Origin: Chromobacterium subtsugae
GTDB taxonomy: Bacteria > Pseudomonadota > Gammaproteobacteria > Burkholderiales > Chromobacteriaceae
Length of the DNA: 64,000 nt
NCBI RefSeq assembly: GCF_001676875.1
Contig: NZ_JYKA01000003.1
Span: 310,001-374,000, forward strand
Direction: 5' to 3'
The notes under the pieces were generated by a model. The model ran no database searches. It was not told the DNA's origin and saw nothing but the letters and a program-made list of their open reading frames with translations. Positions 1 through 9,053 of the stretch are shown here, one piece after another; position 1 is the stretch's first letter, and each line of letters opens with the position of its first letter. The position numbers and the translations under genes are program-made.

Positions 1-247
1 CCAGCGTGCCTTCCGGGCGGGTGAAGTCTATCACCACGTCGGCGCCTTCCAGCGCGGCGATGAAGTCGGAAGTGATCTTGACGCCGCTGGCGCGGCCGCA
101 GAACAGGCCGGCGTCCTGGCCGACGAAGCCGGAGTCGGAGCGTTCTATCGCCGCGTGCAGGCGCGCGCCGGGGGCGCTCAACACCGATTCGATCAGCACG
201 CGGCCCATGCGGCCGGATGCGCCTACGATGACGATGTTTTGGCTCAT
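1..247 (-). CDS. dapB: 4-hydroxy-tetrahydrodipicolinate reductase (partial, N-terminal 82 residues)
   Basis: DapB reduces hydroxy-tetrahydrodipicolinate with NAD(P)H in the lysine/diaminopimelate pathway in the cytoplasm. Only the N-terminal part lies in the window. It shows the nucleotide-binding Rossmann start IVIVGASGRMGR at residues 5-16 and the later VVIDFTRPEGT segment, both typical of DapB. The rest runs off the left edge, so the 3' end is not visible. The ATG start overlaps the bamE stop codon (ATGA), so the two genes are translationally coupled and belong to one leftward operon, an arrangement common in betaproteobacteria. Confidence 0.95.
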   Translation of the reverse strand, partial: MSQNIVIVGASGRMGRVLIESVLSAPGARLHAAIERSDSGFVGQDAGLFCGRASGVKITSDFIAALEGADVVIDFTRPEGTL

Positions 248-627
248 GGCTGTTTCGTCTCCTGCGCCGGCATCGAGGCGTCCAGTTGCTTGGCCGGCGG
301 GGCGGGCTGGGCGGCGCCTTCGACGCGGTCGAGCACGTCGCCCTTGAAGTAAACGGTCAGCAGCTTGTCGCTGGAGGTTTCCAGCCGGCCTTGCTTGGTG
401 TCGCTATACTTGTAGTCCCAGCGGTCGGCATGGAAGGCGTCGGTCAGCAGCGGAGTGCCCAGCAGGAAGCGCACTTGCGAGCGGGTCATGCCCGGCTTCA
501 GCTTGGCGACGGCGTCCTGGGTCACGTAGTTGCCCTGCTGGATTTCCACCTTGTGGGTCCAGTCAAGCGGATTTATGGAACTGCAGCCGGAGACGGCGAT
601 GACGGCGGCGAAAATCAGGGCGCGCAT
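244..627 (-). CDS. bamE: Outer membrane protein assembly factor BamE (SmpA/OmlA lipoprotein)
   Basis: 127-residue lipoprotein of the BAM complex, which folds beta-barrel proteins into the outer membrane. A short signal peptide ends in the lipobox VSGC (Cys15). The mature part has the SmpA/OmlA signatures KPGMTRSQVRFLLGTP and WDYKY and a tail rich in proline and alanine. Length fits the family. It is transcribed away from fur and overlaps dapB by four bases at its 3' end. Confidence 0.93.
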   Translation of the reverse strand: MRALIFAAVIAVSGCSSINPLDWTHKVEIQQGNYVTQDAVAKLKPGMTRSQVRFLLGTPLLTDAFHADRWDYKYSDTKQGRLETSSDKLLTVYFKGDVLDRVEGAAQPAPPAKQLDASMPAQETKQP

Positions 628-637
628 GATACTCCGA

Positions 638-665
638 TTGACTCAAGTGTTTATGAGGCTGTAAT
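638..665 (+). promoter_or_regulatory. Candidate sigma-70 promoter for fur
   Basis: TTGACT at 638-643 and TGTAAT at 660-665 are separated by 16 bases, about 60 bases before the fur start, in the short divergent gap between bamE and fur. No convincing Fur box was seen in this gap, although AT-rich TTTATCATGATT lies nearby. Inferred from sequence match only. Confidence 0.4.
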
Positions 666-723
666 TAGGCAAAGCCGTCAAAAGGCTTTATCATGATTCG
701 AAATCGACACACTTTATATCACG

Positions 724-1155
724 ATGAGCAAAGCCAGTCACCTCAAAGATATCGGCCTGAAAGCCACCGGTCCGCGCCTGAAAATCCTCGACTTGTTCGA
801 GGAGGCGGACTCCGGTCACATGTCCGCCGAAGACGTTTACCGCAAGCTTCTGGCGGAGAACATCGACATCGGTCTCGCCACCATTTACCGGGTGCTGACC
901 CAGTTCGAGCAGGCCGGCATCCTGGTGCGCCACCATTTCGAAACCGGCAAGGCGGTGTACGAGCTGAACCAGGGCGGCCACCATGATCACATGGTCTGCG
1001 TCAGCTGCAGCAAGGTGGTGGAGTTCTTCGATCCAGAGATCGAGGCGCTGCAGGACCGCATCGCCGAGCAGCATGGTTTCCGCATCGTCGACCACGCGCT
1101 GTACATGTACGGCGAGTGCCCGGACTGCCTGGCCAAGGGCGGCCGCCGCGGATGA
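724..1155 (+). CDS. fur: Ferric uptake regulator Fur
   Basis: 143-residue iron-responsive repressor. The N-terminal winged helix contains [16 protein letters not shown] and [17 protein letters not shown]. The metal-binding region has HHDHMVC followed by VSC (a CxxC) and ECPDC near the end, the usual structural zinc cysteines and regulatory histidines. Length is normal for proteobacterial Fur. It is the first gene of a rightward operon: its TGA overlaps the ATG of aat, so iron regulation and the N-degron transferases are co-transcribed here. Confidence 0.95.
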   Translation: MSKASHLKDIGLKATGPRLKILDLFEEADSGHMSAEDVYRKLLAENIDIGLATIYRVLTQFEQAGILVRHHFETGKAVYELNQGGHHDHMVCVSCSKVVEFFDPEIEALQDRIAEQHGFRIVDHALYMYGECPDCLAKGGRRG

Positions 1156-1853
1156 TTCCCTGGCTCGGTCCCGAGCCTGTCTTCCCGCCGGTGGCGCAGG
1201 CCTTGAGTCATCCCAACGGCCTGCTGGCCGCCGGCGGCGATTTGTCGCCCAGGCGCATCCTTAGCGCCTACTCCGAAGGCATTTTCCCCTGGTTTTCCCT
1301 GGGCGAGCCCATTTTATGGTGGTCGCCCGCCCCGCGCATGGTGCTGTATCCGTCGCGGCTGAGGGTCAGCCGTTCGCTGGCCAAGGCGCTGCGTCGTCCC
1401 GATTACGAAATTCGCACCGATCAGGCCTTTTTCGAGGTGATGGAAGCCTGCTCCCAGCCTCGGGCGGGCCAGGACGGCACCTGGATCGTGCCGGAAATGG
1501 TGGCTGCCTACTGCCGGCTGCATCAGCTTGGCTACGCGCACAGTTTCGAAACCTGGATCGACGGCGAGTTGGCCGGCGGCCTGTACGGCGTGGCGATCGG
1601 CAGGATGTTCTACGGAGAGTCGATGTTCGCGCGCCGCACCGACGCCTCCAAGCTGGCCTTCGTGCACATGGTGCGGCACCTGGCCACGCAAGGCGTGGAA
1701 ATGATCGACTGCCAGATGCATACCGCGCATCTGGAAAGCCTGGGCGCCTGCCTGGTGCCGCGCGATGTTTTTCTTGCTACTCTGAAGGAGAAGATCCGGC
1801 AGCCGCAGCCCGGCCAAATGTGGGACTATCATTACCGCCATGAGTCATCGTGA
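1152..1853 (+). CDS. aat: Leucyl/phenylalanyl-tRNA--protein transferase
   Basis: 233-residue enzyme that adds Leu or Phe from aminoacyl-tRNA to N-terminal Lys or Arg, marking proteins for ClpS/ClpAP degradation. Recognised by [39 protein letters not shown] and [18 protein letters not shown], all typical of Aat. The start at 1152 (MIPWLGPEP) is preferred because it overlaps the fur stop codon and matches the family N-terminus; an in-frame upstream ATG at 1116 lies within fur. It overlaps bpt by 14 bases. Confidence 0.95.
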   Translation: MIPWLGPEPVFPPVAQALSHPNGLLAAGGDLSPRRILSAYSEGIFPWFSLGEPILWWSPAPRMVLYPSRLRVSRSLAKALRRPDYEIRTDQAFFEVMEACSQPRAGQDGTWIVPEMVAAYCRLHQLGYAHSFETWIDGELAGGLYGVAIGRMFYGESMFARRTDASKLAFVHMVRHLATQGVEMIDCQMHTAHLESLGACLVPRDVFLATLKEKIRQPQPGQMWDYHYRHESS

Positions 1854-2571
1854 AGCCGGCCAGGTCGCGGCCATCCATTTCTACGCCACTGCGCCTTATC
1901 CCTGCAGCTACCTGTCGGGCCATCAGGCGCGTTCCCAGGTAGCCATTCCCGCCGAGGCGATAGACGGCGGGGTGTATAGCCAGCTGGTGCGGCTGGGCTT
2001 CCGCCGCAGCGGGCTCTATACCTATCGTCCGTATTGCGACGCCTGCCAGGCCTGCATCCCGGTGCGATTGGCGGTCGACCAGTTCCAGCCCAATCGCACT
2101 CAGCGCAAGGTGTGGCGGCGCGGCGGCGAACTGACGGTCGAGTGGCTGCCGCTGGCTTTCGACGCCGAGCACTACGCGTTGTACCGGCTTTACCAGCAGG
2201 CGCGCCATGCCGGCGGCGGCATGTCTGACGACGATGCCCAGCAGTACGCCGAATTCATACTGAAAAGCGGTGTGGACAGCCATCTGGCCGAGTTTCGGCT
2301 GGAGGGGGCGTTGAAGATGGTCAGCCTGGTGGACCGGCTGGCGGATGGCTTGTCGGCGGTCTACACCTTTTACGATCCGGCCGACGCCCAGATGAGTCTG
2401 GGCGTGTACAACGTGCTGTGGCAGGTGGAGCAGGCCAGAGCGATGGGTTTGAGCTATCTCTATCTGGGTTACTGGATCGCCGATTGCCGCAAGATGGCTT
2501 ATAAGGCCGGCTATCGTCCGCTGCAGATGCTGCACGGCGGCCGCTGGCAGACGATGCCGGAGCCGAGCTAG
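1840..2571 (+). CDS. bpt: Aspartate/glutamate leucyltransferase Bpt (ATE family)
   Basis: 243-residue transferase that adds leucine to N-terminal Asp or Glu, the second arm of the bacterial N-end rule pathway. Features: [15 protein letters not shown] near the N-terminus, the cysteine pair in [18 protein letters not shown], and the C-terminal [20 protein letters not shown], diagnostic for ATE/Bpt. It follows aat with an overlap, so both degron-creating enzymes are produced together. A strong terminator follows. Confidence 0.94.
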   Translation: MSHREAGQVAAIHFYATAPYPCSYLSGHQARSQVAIPAEAIDGGVYSQLVRLGFRRSGLYTYRPYCDACQACIPVRLAVDQFQPNRTQRKVWRRGGELTVEWLPLAFDAEHYALYRLYQQARHAGGGMSDDDAQQYAEFILKSGVDSHLAEFRLEGALKMVSLVDRLADGLSAVYTFYDPADAQMSLGVYNVLWQVEQARAMGLSYLYLGYWIADCRKMAYKAGYRPLQMLHGGRWQTMPEPS

Positions 2572-2586
2572 GCGCGGGGAAAGTAA

Positions 2587-2611
2587 AAACAGGCCCTTCC
2601 GGGCCTGTTTT
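2587..2611. terminator. Bidirectional intrinsic terminator between bpt and the slyB-like gene
   Basis: Perfect ten-base stem AAACAGGCCC / GGGCCTGTTT with a TTCC loop, and T residues on both sides. It sits in the 60-base convergent gap and can end transcription from either direction. Confidence 0.9.
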
Positions 2612-2631
2612 CGTTTGGCTGCGCTGCCCGC

Positions 2632-3096
2632 TCAGTACGGCACGACGCGGTCGTTGCCGCCGCCGCTCAGCAGCTTCACGCGCTGGTTGGCGACGAAGGG
2701 AATGTCGGCTTCCTGCACGATGGACACCACCCGGCCGGAATCCAGCTTGACGGTGATTTCCAGCGCGTTCTTGCCCAGCGCTTCCTGGGCGGCCTTGGCG
2801 CCGTAGCCGCCGGCCAGCGCGCCGACGATGCCGCCGGCGATCTGGCCCTTGCCGCCGCCGATATTGCTGCCGGCCAGCCCGCCCAGCGCGGCGCCGCCCA
2901 GGGTCAGCAGTTCATTGTTCTGGCCTTCCATCTTGACGTTCTGCACCGAAACCACCGTGCCGAACTGCACGGTCTGCGCCTGGCGCATCTGGCTTTTGGA
3001 ATACACCGCGGCGGAGTCCGAGGTGGCGCATCCGCTGAGCGCGCCGACGCTCAGCAAGGCGATGACGGTGATGCGGCTGAGAGTAGTTGTCTTCAT
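2632..3096 (-). CDS. Glycine-zipper outer membrane lipoprotein, SlyB/PcpP-like
   Basis: 154-residue lipoprotein of unknown exact role; relatives such as SlyB support outer membrane integrity. The signal peptide ends at lipobox LSGC (Cys22). The centre (about residues 66-105) is a glycine zipper with repeated GxxxG spacing (GGAALGGLAGSNIGGG, GGIVGALAGGYG), characteristic of the 2TM glycine-zipper family. The C-terminal part, with VVSIVQEADIPFVANQRV, matches the SlyB-type beta-rich end. It lies just downstream of pyrD on the same strand with a 13-base gap. Confidence 0.85.
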   Translation of the reverse strand: MKTTTLSRITVIALLSVGALSGCATSDSAAVYSKSQMRQAQTVQFGTVVSVQNVKMEGQNNELLTLGGAALGGLAGSNIGGGKGQIAGGIVGALAGGYGAKAAQEALGKNALEITVKLDSGRVVSIVQEADIPFVANQRVKLLSGGGNDRVVPY

Positions 3097-3109
3097 GTTC
3101 TTGCTCCAT

Positions 3110-4150
3110 TCATTCTCGTGTGCGAGCTTGCAGGTATTGCGCCGCCGCCCGGGCGCATTCGCCGACCAGTTCCGGCCCGCGGTATATCAGGCCGCTGTAC
3201 AGCTGCACCAGGCTGGCGCCGGCTTCCAGTTTTTCCACGGCATCGCTGCCGGAAAGGATGCCGCCCACTCCTATGATAGGCAGAGCGCCGTCAAGTTCCT
3301 TGGCCAGTTTGCGGATCAGCGCGGTGGAGCGGCTGCGCACCGGCGCGCCCGACAGGCCGCCGGCCTCGTTTTCCAGCGGATGGCCGGCGATCTCACGCCG
3401 CGACAGCGTGGTGTTGGTGGCGATGACGCCGTCGATGCCGTTGCCGATCAGCAGGCGGGCGATCTCTGCGATCTGCTCGTCGTCGAGATCGGGCGCGATC
3501 TTCACCGCCAGCGGTACATGGCGGCCGTGCCGGTCCGCCAGCTCGCTCTGGCGGCGCTTGAGCGCGGCCAGCAGCTTGCCCAGTTCGTTGCCCTGCTGCA
3601 GCTGGCGCAGGTTTTTGGTGTTGGGGGAGGAGATGTTGACGGTGACGTAGCTGGCGGCAGCGTATACCTGATCCAGGCAGGCCAGGTAGTCGTCGACCGC
3701 GTTTTCTATCGGGGTGATCGCGTTCTTGCCGATGTTGATGCCGAGCACGCCCTTGAATTTGCAGCGGCGCACATTGTCCAGCAGCGCGGCTACGCCGAGG
3801 TTGTTGAAGCCCATCCGATTGATGATGGCTTCGTGCTCCGGCAGGCGGAACAGGCGCGGCTTGGGATTGCCGTCTTGCGGGCGCGGGGTGATGGTGCCGA
3901 TTTCGATGAAGCCGAAGCCCAGATCCGCTAGCGCGTCGACGTGGGCGCCGTTCTTGTCCAGGCCGGCGGCCAGGCCGACCGGATTGGGGAAGGTCAGGCC
4001 CATCGCCTGCACCGGGTGGCCGGCGGCGGGCGAGCCCGCCAGCGAGCCCAGGTGCAGCCGGTGCGCGCGATCCAGCATCTTCAGCGTGTGTTCATGGGCG
4101 GTTTCCGCGTCGAACTTGAACAACAGCGGGCGCAGCAGCGGGTACAGCAT
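3110..4150 (-). CDS. pyrD: Dihydroorotate dehydrogenase (quinone), class 2
   Basis: 346-residue FMN enzyme oxidising dihydroorotate to orotate with quinone, the membrane-linked step of pyrimidine synthesis. Class 2 features: the N-terminal membrane-associating helices ([11 protein letters not shown]), [50 protein letters not shown] with the catalytic serine region, KIAPDL, and the C-terminal [10 protein letters not shown] plus [11 protein letters not shown]. Length is normal. Confidence 0.96.
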   Translation of the reverse strand: MLYPLLRPLLFKFDAETAHEHTLKMLDRAHRLHLGSLAGSPAAGHPVQAMGLTFPNPVGLAAGLDKNGAHVDALADLGFGFIEIGTITPRPQDGNPKPRLFRLPEHEAIINRMGFNNLGVAALLDNVRRCKFKGVLGINIGKNAITPIENAVDDYLACLDQVYAAASYVTVNISSPNTKNLRQLQQGNELGKLLAALKRRQSELADRHGRHVPLAVKIAPDLDDEQIAEIARLLIGNGIDGVIATNTTLSRREIAGHPLENEAGGLSGAPVRSRSTALIRKLAKELDGALPIIGVGGILSGSDAVEKLEAGASLVQLYSGLIYRGPELVGECARAAAQYLQARTRE

Positions 4151-4214
4151 GGCATTCTCCGGGCAGACAAATGCCCGGCATTATAACCGGGCATCGGGGC
4201 GGAGCCAGCGGGAA

Positions 4215-4805
4215 TTACAGGATCTGGCAGGCGTCGGCGAAATCGAAGCGCGGCGAGCGCGGGAACAGCTTGTCGGCTTCGCCGTAGCCCAAGTTGATCA
4301 GGAAGTTGGACTTGACGTTGCCTTCGGGGAAGAAGGCGGCATCCACCGCGGCGTTGTCGAAGCCCGACATCGGGCCGCAGTCCAGGCCCAGCGAGCGGGC
4401 GGCCAGGATCAGGTAGGCGCCTTGCAGCGTGCCGTTGCGGAAGGCGGTGGTCTGGATCAGCGCGTCGTTGCCTTCGAACCAGCTCTTGGCGTCGGCATGC
4501 GGGAACAGCTTGGGCAGTTGCTCGTAGAATTTCATGTCTTGGGCGACGATCACGCATACCGGCGCGGACATGGTCTTGTCGACATTGCCTTCGGCCAGGC
4601 AGGGCTTGAGCTTGGCTTTCGCTTCCGGGCTCTTGACGAAGACGAAGCGCGCCGGCGAGCAGTTGGCGCTGGTCGGGCAGTGCTTGAGCAGGTCGAACAG
4701 CTGGCGTAGCAGGTCGTCGCCAACCGGGCGAGCCTGCCAGTGGCTGTGGGTGCGAGCGTTCAGGAACAGCTGTTCCAGCGTGGCATGAGAGAGGGGAGTG
4801 CTCAT
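4215..4805 (-). CDS. Nitroreductase family protein, malonic semialdehyde reductase RutE-like
   Basis: 196-residue FMN-dependent nitroreductase-fold protein. The motifs [51 protein letters not shown] and NFLINLGYG fit the RutE/HadB group, whose E. coli member reduces 3-oxopropanoate to 3-hydroxypropionate in uracil breakdown. No other rut genes are nearby, so the physiological substrate is uncertain. The start ATG overlaps the stop of the upstream motB-like gene. Confidence 0.85.
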   Translation of the reverse strand: MSTPLSHATLEQLFLNARTHSHWQARPVGDDLLRQLFDLLKHCPTSANCSPARFVFVKSPEAKAKLKPCLAEGNVDKTMSAPVCVIVAQDMKFYEQLPKLFPHADAKSWFEGNDALIQTTAFRNGTLQGAYLILAARSLGLDCGPMSGFDNAAVDAAFFPEGNVKSNFLINLGYGEADKLFPRSPRFDFADACQIL

Positions 4806-5605
4806 GGTTTTACCTCGGTTGCAGTGGGGGGTGTTGTCTGCGCTTCGGGTGCGCCGGCATCGTTGGCTTGCACCGAAATGGTGACGCGGCGATTGCGGGC
4901 GCGGCCTTCCGCGGTGGCGTTGTCGGCGACGGCCAGGTTGGCGCCGTGGCCGACCGCCACCATTCTTTGGGCATTGATGCCGTTTTCCTGGAACAGCCGC
5001 ACCACGCCGCCGGCGCGCGCGGCGGACAGTTCCCAGTTGGACGGGAAGGACGGGGTGCGGATCGGCACGTCGTCGGTGAAGCCTTCCACCTTGATGGAAT
5101 TGTCGACGCCGGCCAGCAGCTTGGCCATGCTGGACATCAGCGGCAGCGACTGCTGATTGGGCACCGCCTGGCCGACGGCGAACAGCGCGCTGTCGCGGAT
5201 ATCGATGTTGATGCCCTGGTCGCTCTGGGTGATGGTGACTTCGCCGCTTTGCACCAGCGGTCCCAGCACCTTGGCCAGGTTCTGCGTCAGCTGGCCGAGC
5301 TTGGCGGCTTCTTCCACATGGTGGTCGGCCTTGATGCTTTTGGAGATGGGCTTGGTTTGCGGAATCTCAATCATGGTGTTGGCTCCGCCATTGGGCGGGG
5401 AAGTTTGCACTGTGACCAGGGTGCCGCTGCGGAAGGCATCCATGATGGCCGAGGACATCACCCGGTACTTGCCCTCGTTCAGCGAGGAGATGGCGTACAT
5501 CACCACGAAGAACGCGAACAGCAGCGTGATGAAGTCGGCGTACGAAACCAGCCAGCGTTCGTGGTTTTCGTGCTCGTCTTCATGTCGTTTGCGCCTGGAT
5601 GCCAT
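4802..5605 (-). CDS. motD: Flagellar motor stator protein of the MotB/MotD type
   Basis: 267 residues. The N-terminus is the MotB plug/transmembrane unit: [19 protein letters not shown], where the Asp of YAD is the expected proton-carrying residue. The C-terminal OmpA-like peptidoglycan-binding domain (about 150-250) has [38 protein letters not shown] and [11 protein letters not shown]. The disordered proline/threonine tail is usual. Its expected partner (MotA/MotC) is not adjacent: upstream is sppA with a 15-base gap and downstream an overlapping nitroreductase gene. The partner is presumably encoded elsewhere. Confidence 0.85.
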   Translation of the reverse strand: MASRRKRHEDEHENHERWLVSYADFITLLFAFFVVMYAISSLNEGKYRVMSSAIMDAFRSGTLVTVQTSPPNGGANTMIEIPQTKPISKSIKADHHVEEAAKLGQLTQNLAKVLGPLVQSGEVTITQSDQGINIDIRDSALFAVGQAVPNQQSLPLMSSMAKLLAGVDNSIKVEGFTDDVPIRTPSFPSNWELSAARAGGVVRLFQENGINAQRMVAVGHGANLAVADNATAEGRARNRRVTISVQANDAGAPEAQTTPPTATEVKP

Positions 5606-5620
5606 GTCGCTCTCCGCGTT

Positions 5621-6559
5621 CTAGAACAGGGCGGTGTCGAACAGCGACTTGACGCCGCCGGCGAACTGCACGCCTATGCGGCGCGCCACCCGGCTGGAAA
5701 AGTCGTCCTGCTGAGTATAGTCGACGGTCTTCTCCGCCTTGACCACGTCGCGGGCCACCGACGGCACGGTGCCCAGGCCGTCGGCCAGGCCCAGCGGAAT
5801 CGCCTTGGCGCCCAGCCATACCATGCCGCTGAACATTTGCGGATCGTTCTGCAGGCGCTTGCCGCGGCCGTCGCGCACCGCCTGGATGAACTGCTGGTGG
5901 ATGTCGTCCAGCAACTGCTGGCGGATGGCGTCATGCTTGGGGTTGACCGGGGAGAAGGGGTCGCCCATCGCCTTGTTTTCGCCGGCGGTCTTCAGTCTGC
6001 GCTCGATGCCCAGTTTTTCCATGGCGCCGGTGAAGCCGAAACCGTCGGACAGCACGCCGATCGAGCCGACGATGCTGGCCTTGTCGACGAAGATCTTGTC
6101 GGCGGCGGCGGCGATGTAGTAGCAGCCGGACGCGCAGACGTCGCTCACCACCACGTAGATCGGAATGTCGGCGTGCTTCTTCTTCAGGCGGCGGATCTCG
6201 TCGTAGACCATGCCCGACAGCACCGGGCTGCCGCCGGGGCTATTGGCGTCGATGATGACGCCCTTGGTGTTGCGGTCGCGGAAGGCGTGGTCGAGCGCGT
6301 CCACCATTTTCTGGCCGCTGTCGTTGTCGCTGCTGATCACGCCATCCAGCTTGATCACCGCGCTGTGTCCGCTGCCGGACAGGCCGGCGCCGGCCTTGTC
6401 TTCGCTGCGCATGAACAGGCTGGCGACGACGAAGCCGATGATCAATAGCCAGGCCAGGCGGAAGAAGATTTTCCATTGCCGGGCGCGGCGTTGCTCCACC
6501 AGGGCTGCGGTGGCCAGTTTTTCCAGCAATTGACGTTCCCAGTTGGGGGTGTCGCTCAT
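5621..6559 (-). CDS. sppA: Signal peptide peptidase SppA, short (36K) form
   Basis: About 312 residues from the internal start MSDTPNWERQ; nine further codons upstream (to 6586) are open but less likely. One N-terminal membrane helix (FFRLAWLLIIGFVVASLFM) anchors a periplasmic S49 protease domain that cleaves leftover signal peptides. Visible motifs are IIDANSPGGS, the catalytic serine region SDVCASGCYYIAAAADKIF, and GSIGVL with downstream helices. It precedes the motB-like gene on the same strand. Confidence 0.92.
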   Translation of the reverse strand: MSDTPNWERQLLEKLATAALVEQRRARQWKIFFRLAWLLIIGFVVASLFMRSEDKAGAGLSGSGHSAVIKLDGVISSDNDSGQKMVDALDHAFRDRNTKGVIIDANSPGGSPVLSGMVYDEIRRLKKKHADIPIYVVVSDVCASGCYYIAAAADKIFVDKASIVGSIGVLSDGFGFTGAMEKLGIERRLKTAGENKAMGDPFSPVNPKHDAIRQQLLDDIHQQFIQAVRDGRGKRLQNDPQMFSGMVWLGAKAIPLGLADGLGTVPSVARDVVKAEKTVDYTQQDDFSSRVARRIGVQFAGGVKSLFDTALF

Positions 6560-6600
6560 GGTAGGGATGCTCCGGAACAATTCCAAAAGTCTAGCAAAAT

Positions 6601-6960
6601 TCAGTCAGGCATGACATTCAGCCAGACTTGGCCGTTTTGTTCAATGACTTCCAGCCTGGCGAGCGATTGGCCGCGGCATGGCCCCCAGCTGCAATAGCCG
6701 TTGTCGGGGTGGTAGCGGGCGCCGTGCATGCTGCAGATCAGATAGTGGCCGGTCAGGTCGAACAGCTTGCCGTCTTCCAGGTCGAGCTCCACCGGAATGT
6801 GGCAGCAGCGGTTGATATAGGCGTGGACCTTGCCGCGGTAACGGACGGCGAAGGCGGGCAGGCGGCTGCCATCGGCTTGTTCGATTTCAAAGCGGTGGGC
6901 GGGGCCGCTGTCCAGCAGCTCGGCGGACGGGCAGATCAGCCTAGGCGCGGCAGCAGCCAT
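6601..6960 (-). CDS. Small Rieske [2Fe-2S] protein
   Basis: 119-residue ferredoxin-like protein from MAAAAPRLICPS. Rieske cluster ligands are visible as CCH (Cys52-x-His54) and CSMH (Cys76, His79), i.e. C-x-H and C-x2-H, on the usual Rieske fold, with extra cysteines in YCSWGPC. No transmembrane segment or oxygenase domain is present, so it is probably a soluble electron-transfer partner of unknown redox partner. It overlaps the 3' end of the phosphatase gene by 25 bases. Confidence 0.85.
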   Translation of the reverse strand: MAAAAPRLICPSAELLDSGPAHRFEIEQADGSRLPAFAVRYRGKVHAYINRCCHIPVELDLEDGKLFDLTGHYLICSMHGARYHPDNGYCSWGPCRGQSLARLEVIEQNGQVWLNVMPD

Positions 6961-7589
6961 GAGCTCAGCTCCGGCAGCGAGTGGACGAGGGCGGCGGGCT
7001 GGCAGCGGAGCAGTTCTTCGTCCGCGTGCGCGCCGTGGCTGATGCCGACGCCTACGCTGCCGGCGTTGCGGGCCATCAGCAGGTCGTGGCTGGTGTCGCC
7101 CACCATCAGCGCGCGGCCGCAGGCCACGCCGAAGTAGTCGGTCAACTGGAACAGCATGTCCGGGTGCGGTTTGGAATGGCACTCGTCGACGGTGCGGGTG
7201 GCATCGAACAGGTCCTGGATGCCGGCGGCCTGCAGCGCGCGGTCGAGGCCGGCGCGGCTGCTGCCGGTGGCGATGGCGACGAAGATGCCGGCGGCCCGGA
7301 TGGCTTGCAGCGTGGACTGGGCGTGTTCGAACAGCGTCACCCGCTCCAGCCCCGCCTGGTAGCGGCGGCGAAAGGCGGCGGTCAGTTCGGGCAGGCGGGC
7401 GCCGGCCGCCGGGCAGGCGCGCAGCAGGGCGTCGTCCAGCCGCAGGCCTATCACGTGGCTGGCGGCCTCGCGGCCGGGGACCGGCAGGTCCAGATCGCGG
7501 CAGGCTTGCTGGATGGCGTGGACGATGTGGCCGGTCGAATCCATCAGCGTGCCATCCCAGTCGAACACCACCAGGTCGAACTCTCGCAT
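6936..7589 (-). CDS. HAD-superfamily phosphatase (phosphoglycolate phosphatase-like)
   Basis: 217 residues. HAD motif I is VVFDWDGTLMDS (nucleophile Asp and acid Asp), motif II is IATGSS, motif III Lys is in HSKPHPDM, and motif IV is ALMVGDTSHDLLMA. This is the Gph/PGP-like subfamily. Its position directly after rluC, with start and stop adjacent, recurs in beta- and gammaproteobacteria. The true substrate cannot be read from sequence. Confidence 0.88.
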   Translation of the reverse strand: MREFDLVVFDWDGTLMDSTGHIVHAIQQACRDLDLPVPGREAASHVIGLRLDDALLRACPAAGARLPELTAAFRRRYQAGLERVTLFEHAQSTLQAIRAAGIFVAIATGSSRAGLDRALQAAGIQDLFDATRTVDECHSKPHPDMLFQLTDYFGVACGRALMVGDTSHDLLMARNAGSVGVGISHGAHADEELLRCQPAALVHSLPELSSWLLPRLG

Positions 7590-8527
7590 CAGCGCGGCTC
7601 CAGGGTTTTCAGGAATTTCGCCAATTCTGGCGGCAGCGGCGCCTCCAGCTTCAGCGGCGCGCCGGTCAATGGGTGCGGCAGCGCCAGGCTTTTCGCGTGC
7701 AGGAACATCCGCTTCAGGCCGCGGCGCGCCAGCTCCTTGTTGAGCGCGAAGTCGCCGTATTTCTCGTCGCCGGCGATCGCGCAGCCGTTGGCTTGCATGT
7801 GCACCCGTATCTGGTGGGTGCGGCCGGTGCGCAGATGCGCTTCCACCAGCGTGAATTCAGTGTAGCGCTGCTGGATGGCGAAGTTGGTGTGCGCGTACTG
7901 GCCGTCGTCGCCTTCGGCGATCTTGACGCGGCGCTCGCCGTCGGCGGTGTGGAATTTGAACAGCGGCAGCTTCACCTGCTTGATGTTTTCCGGCCAGTGG
8001 CCGGCGCCCAGGGCCAGGTAGCGCTTGTCGGGCACATTGTCGCGCATCATGTCGTGCAGGCGGGTCAGCGCCGAGCGCTTCTTGGCCAGCATCAGGAGGC
8101 CGGAGGTCTCGCGGTCCAGCCGGTGCACCAGCTCCAGGTAGCGCCACTCCGGGTGGGCCTGGCGAAGTTGTTCGATCACGCCGAAAGACACGCCGCTGCC
8201 GCCGTGCACCGCCACGCCGGCCGGCTTGTTGATCACCAGCATCGCATCGTCTTCGTACACCACCGGGAAGGTGGCGGCGGGCACGTTTTTCTCGGCGCGC
8301 TCGGCGACGCGGATCGGCGGGATGCGCAGCGTGTCGCCGGCCGCCACGCGGTAGCTGGCGTCCGCCCGGCCCTTGTTCACCCGCACCTCGCCGGAGCGCA
8401 GAATGCGGTAGATATGGCTTTTGGGCACGCCCTTGAGCAGGCGCTGCAGGTAGTTGTCCAGCCGCTGGCCGGCATCTTCTGCGTCGACTTCAAGGAAGGT
8501 TACGGAATCTTTGCGAATGTCTGTCAT
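7589..8527 (-). CDS. rluC: 23S rRNA pseudouridine synthase RluC
   Basis: 312 residues. An N-terminal S4 RNA-binding domain (QRLDNYLQRLLKGVPKSHIYRILRSG...VRVNKGR) is followed by the RluA-type catalytic domain: the aspartate in LELVHRLDRETSG, then VPDKRYLAL, and HLRTGRTHQIRVHMQANG. RluC modifies U955, U2504 and U2580 of 23S rRNA in E. coli. Divergent from rne, as in E. coli; the likely rne promoter overlaps its start. Confidence 0.93.
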   Translation of the reverse strand: MTDIRKDSVTFLEVDAEDAGQRLDNYLQRLLKGVPKSHIYRILRSGEVRVNKGRADASYRVAAGDTLRIPPIRVAERAEKNVPAATFPVVYEDDAMLVINKPAGVAVHGGSGVSFGVIEQLRQAHPEWRYLELVHRLDRETSGLLMLAKKRSALTRLHDMMRDNVPDKRYLALGAGHWPENIKQVKLPLFKFHTADGERRVKIAEGDDGQYAHTNFAIQQRYTEFTLVEAHLRTGRTHQIRVHMQANGCAIAGDEKYGDFALNKELARRGLKRMFLHAKSLALPHPLTGAPLKLEAPLPPELAKFLKTLEPR

Positions 8528-8539
8528 ATTGCTTATACT
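8511..8539 (+). promoter_or_regulatory. Candidate promoter of rne inside the 5' end of rluC
   Basis: TTGCGA at 8511-8516 and TATACT at 8534-8539 with exactly 17 bases between. It would give an rne leader of about 500 bases. The arrangement resembles E. coli, where rne is transcribed from a distant upstream promoter divergent from rluC. Sequence match only. Confidence 0.55.
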
Positions 8540-8545
8540 TGTGGC

Positions 8546-9053
8546 GCTGCCCAGCTGTGCCTATGCACGGCGCGGCGGCGGATTTCGGAAAGCCAAGGTC
8601 ACGGCCTGTTTCGCGTGATGCTGCTGCGGAAATTCCGAACGGCCGGCAGGGCTTTCGTCCTGACCTGATGCCGTCAGCACCGGCCGCAGCCAAGGTTAAC
8701 TCGCTCACCGAAAAGTAGCGATGGTAATGCATTTATACGCATAACGCACTCACGAGTATTCCGTTTCCTGATGCTAAGCCAGTCAGGGAATTTTGCAGCG
8801 AAGTTTGACCCGGCATGCCAGCCGTCCTGTCGATGTTTGTCCTGCCTGGTAGGCAGGATCGGTACGAAACCGATGCGCCGTTTGCGCACAGAGTCGGCGG
8901 GCTGCATGTGACCCAATCAGGAAGTAGGCTTGTTAGCAAACCTGTTTTTCTCGATCTTTACATCGACACTTCTTTCGGAAAGCGCCCATCGATAGTCACT
9001 GGGCCGTCAAATACTGGCTGCATCCTTGCGTGAGTGCCGCGCAAGGAATGTAA
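8546..9053 (+). promoter_or_regulatory. Long 5' untranslated leader of rne with clustered hairpins
   Basis: The roughly 520-base gap before rne has no credible coding sequence. Three perfect hairpins stand head to tail without spacers: TCCTGCC/GGCAGGA (8840-8858), TCGGT/ACCGA (8859-8873) and TGCGC/GCGCA (8874-8888), each with a five-base loop; a weaker CGGC/GCCG stem (8811-8824) precedes them. In E. coli, RNase E controls its own mRNA through a structured leader of this kind (the rne5 element), so autoregulation is the likely role here; homology to rne5 is inferred, not shown. Confidence 0.65.
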
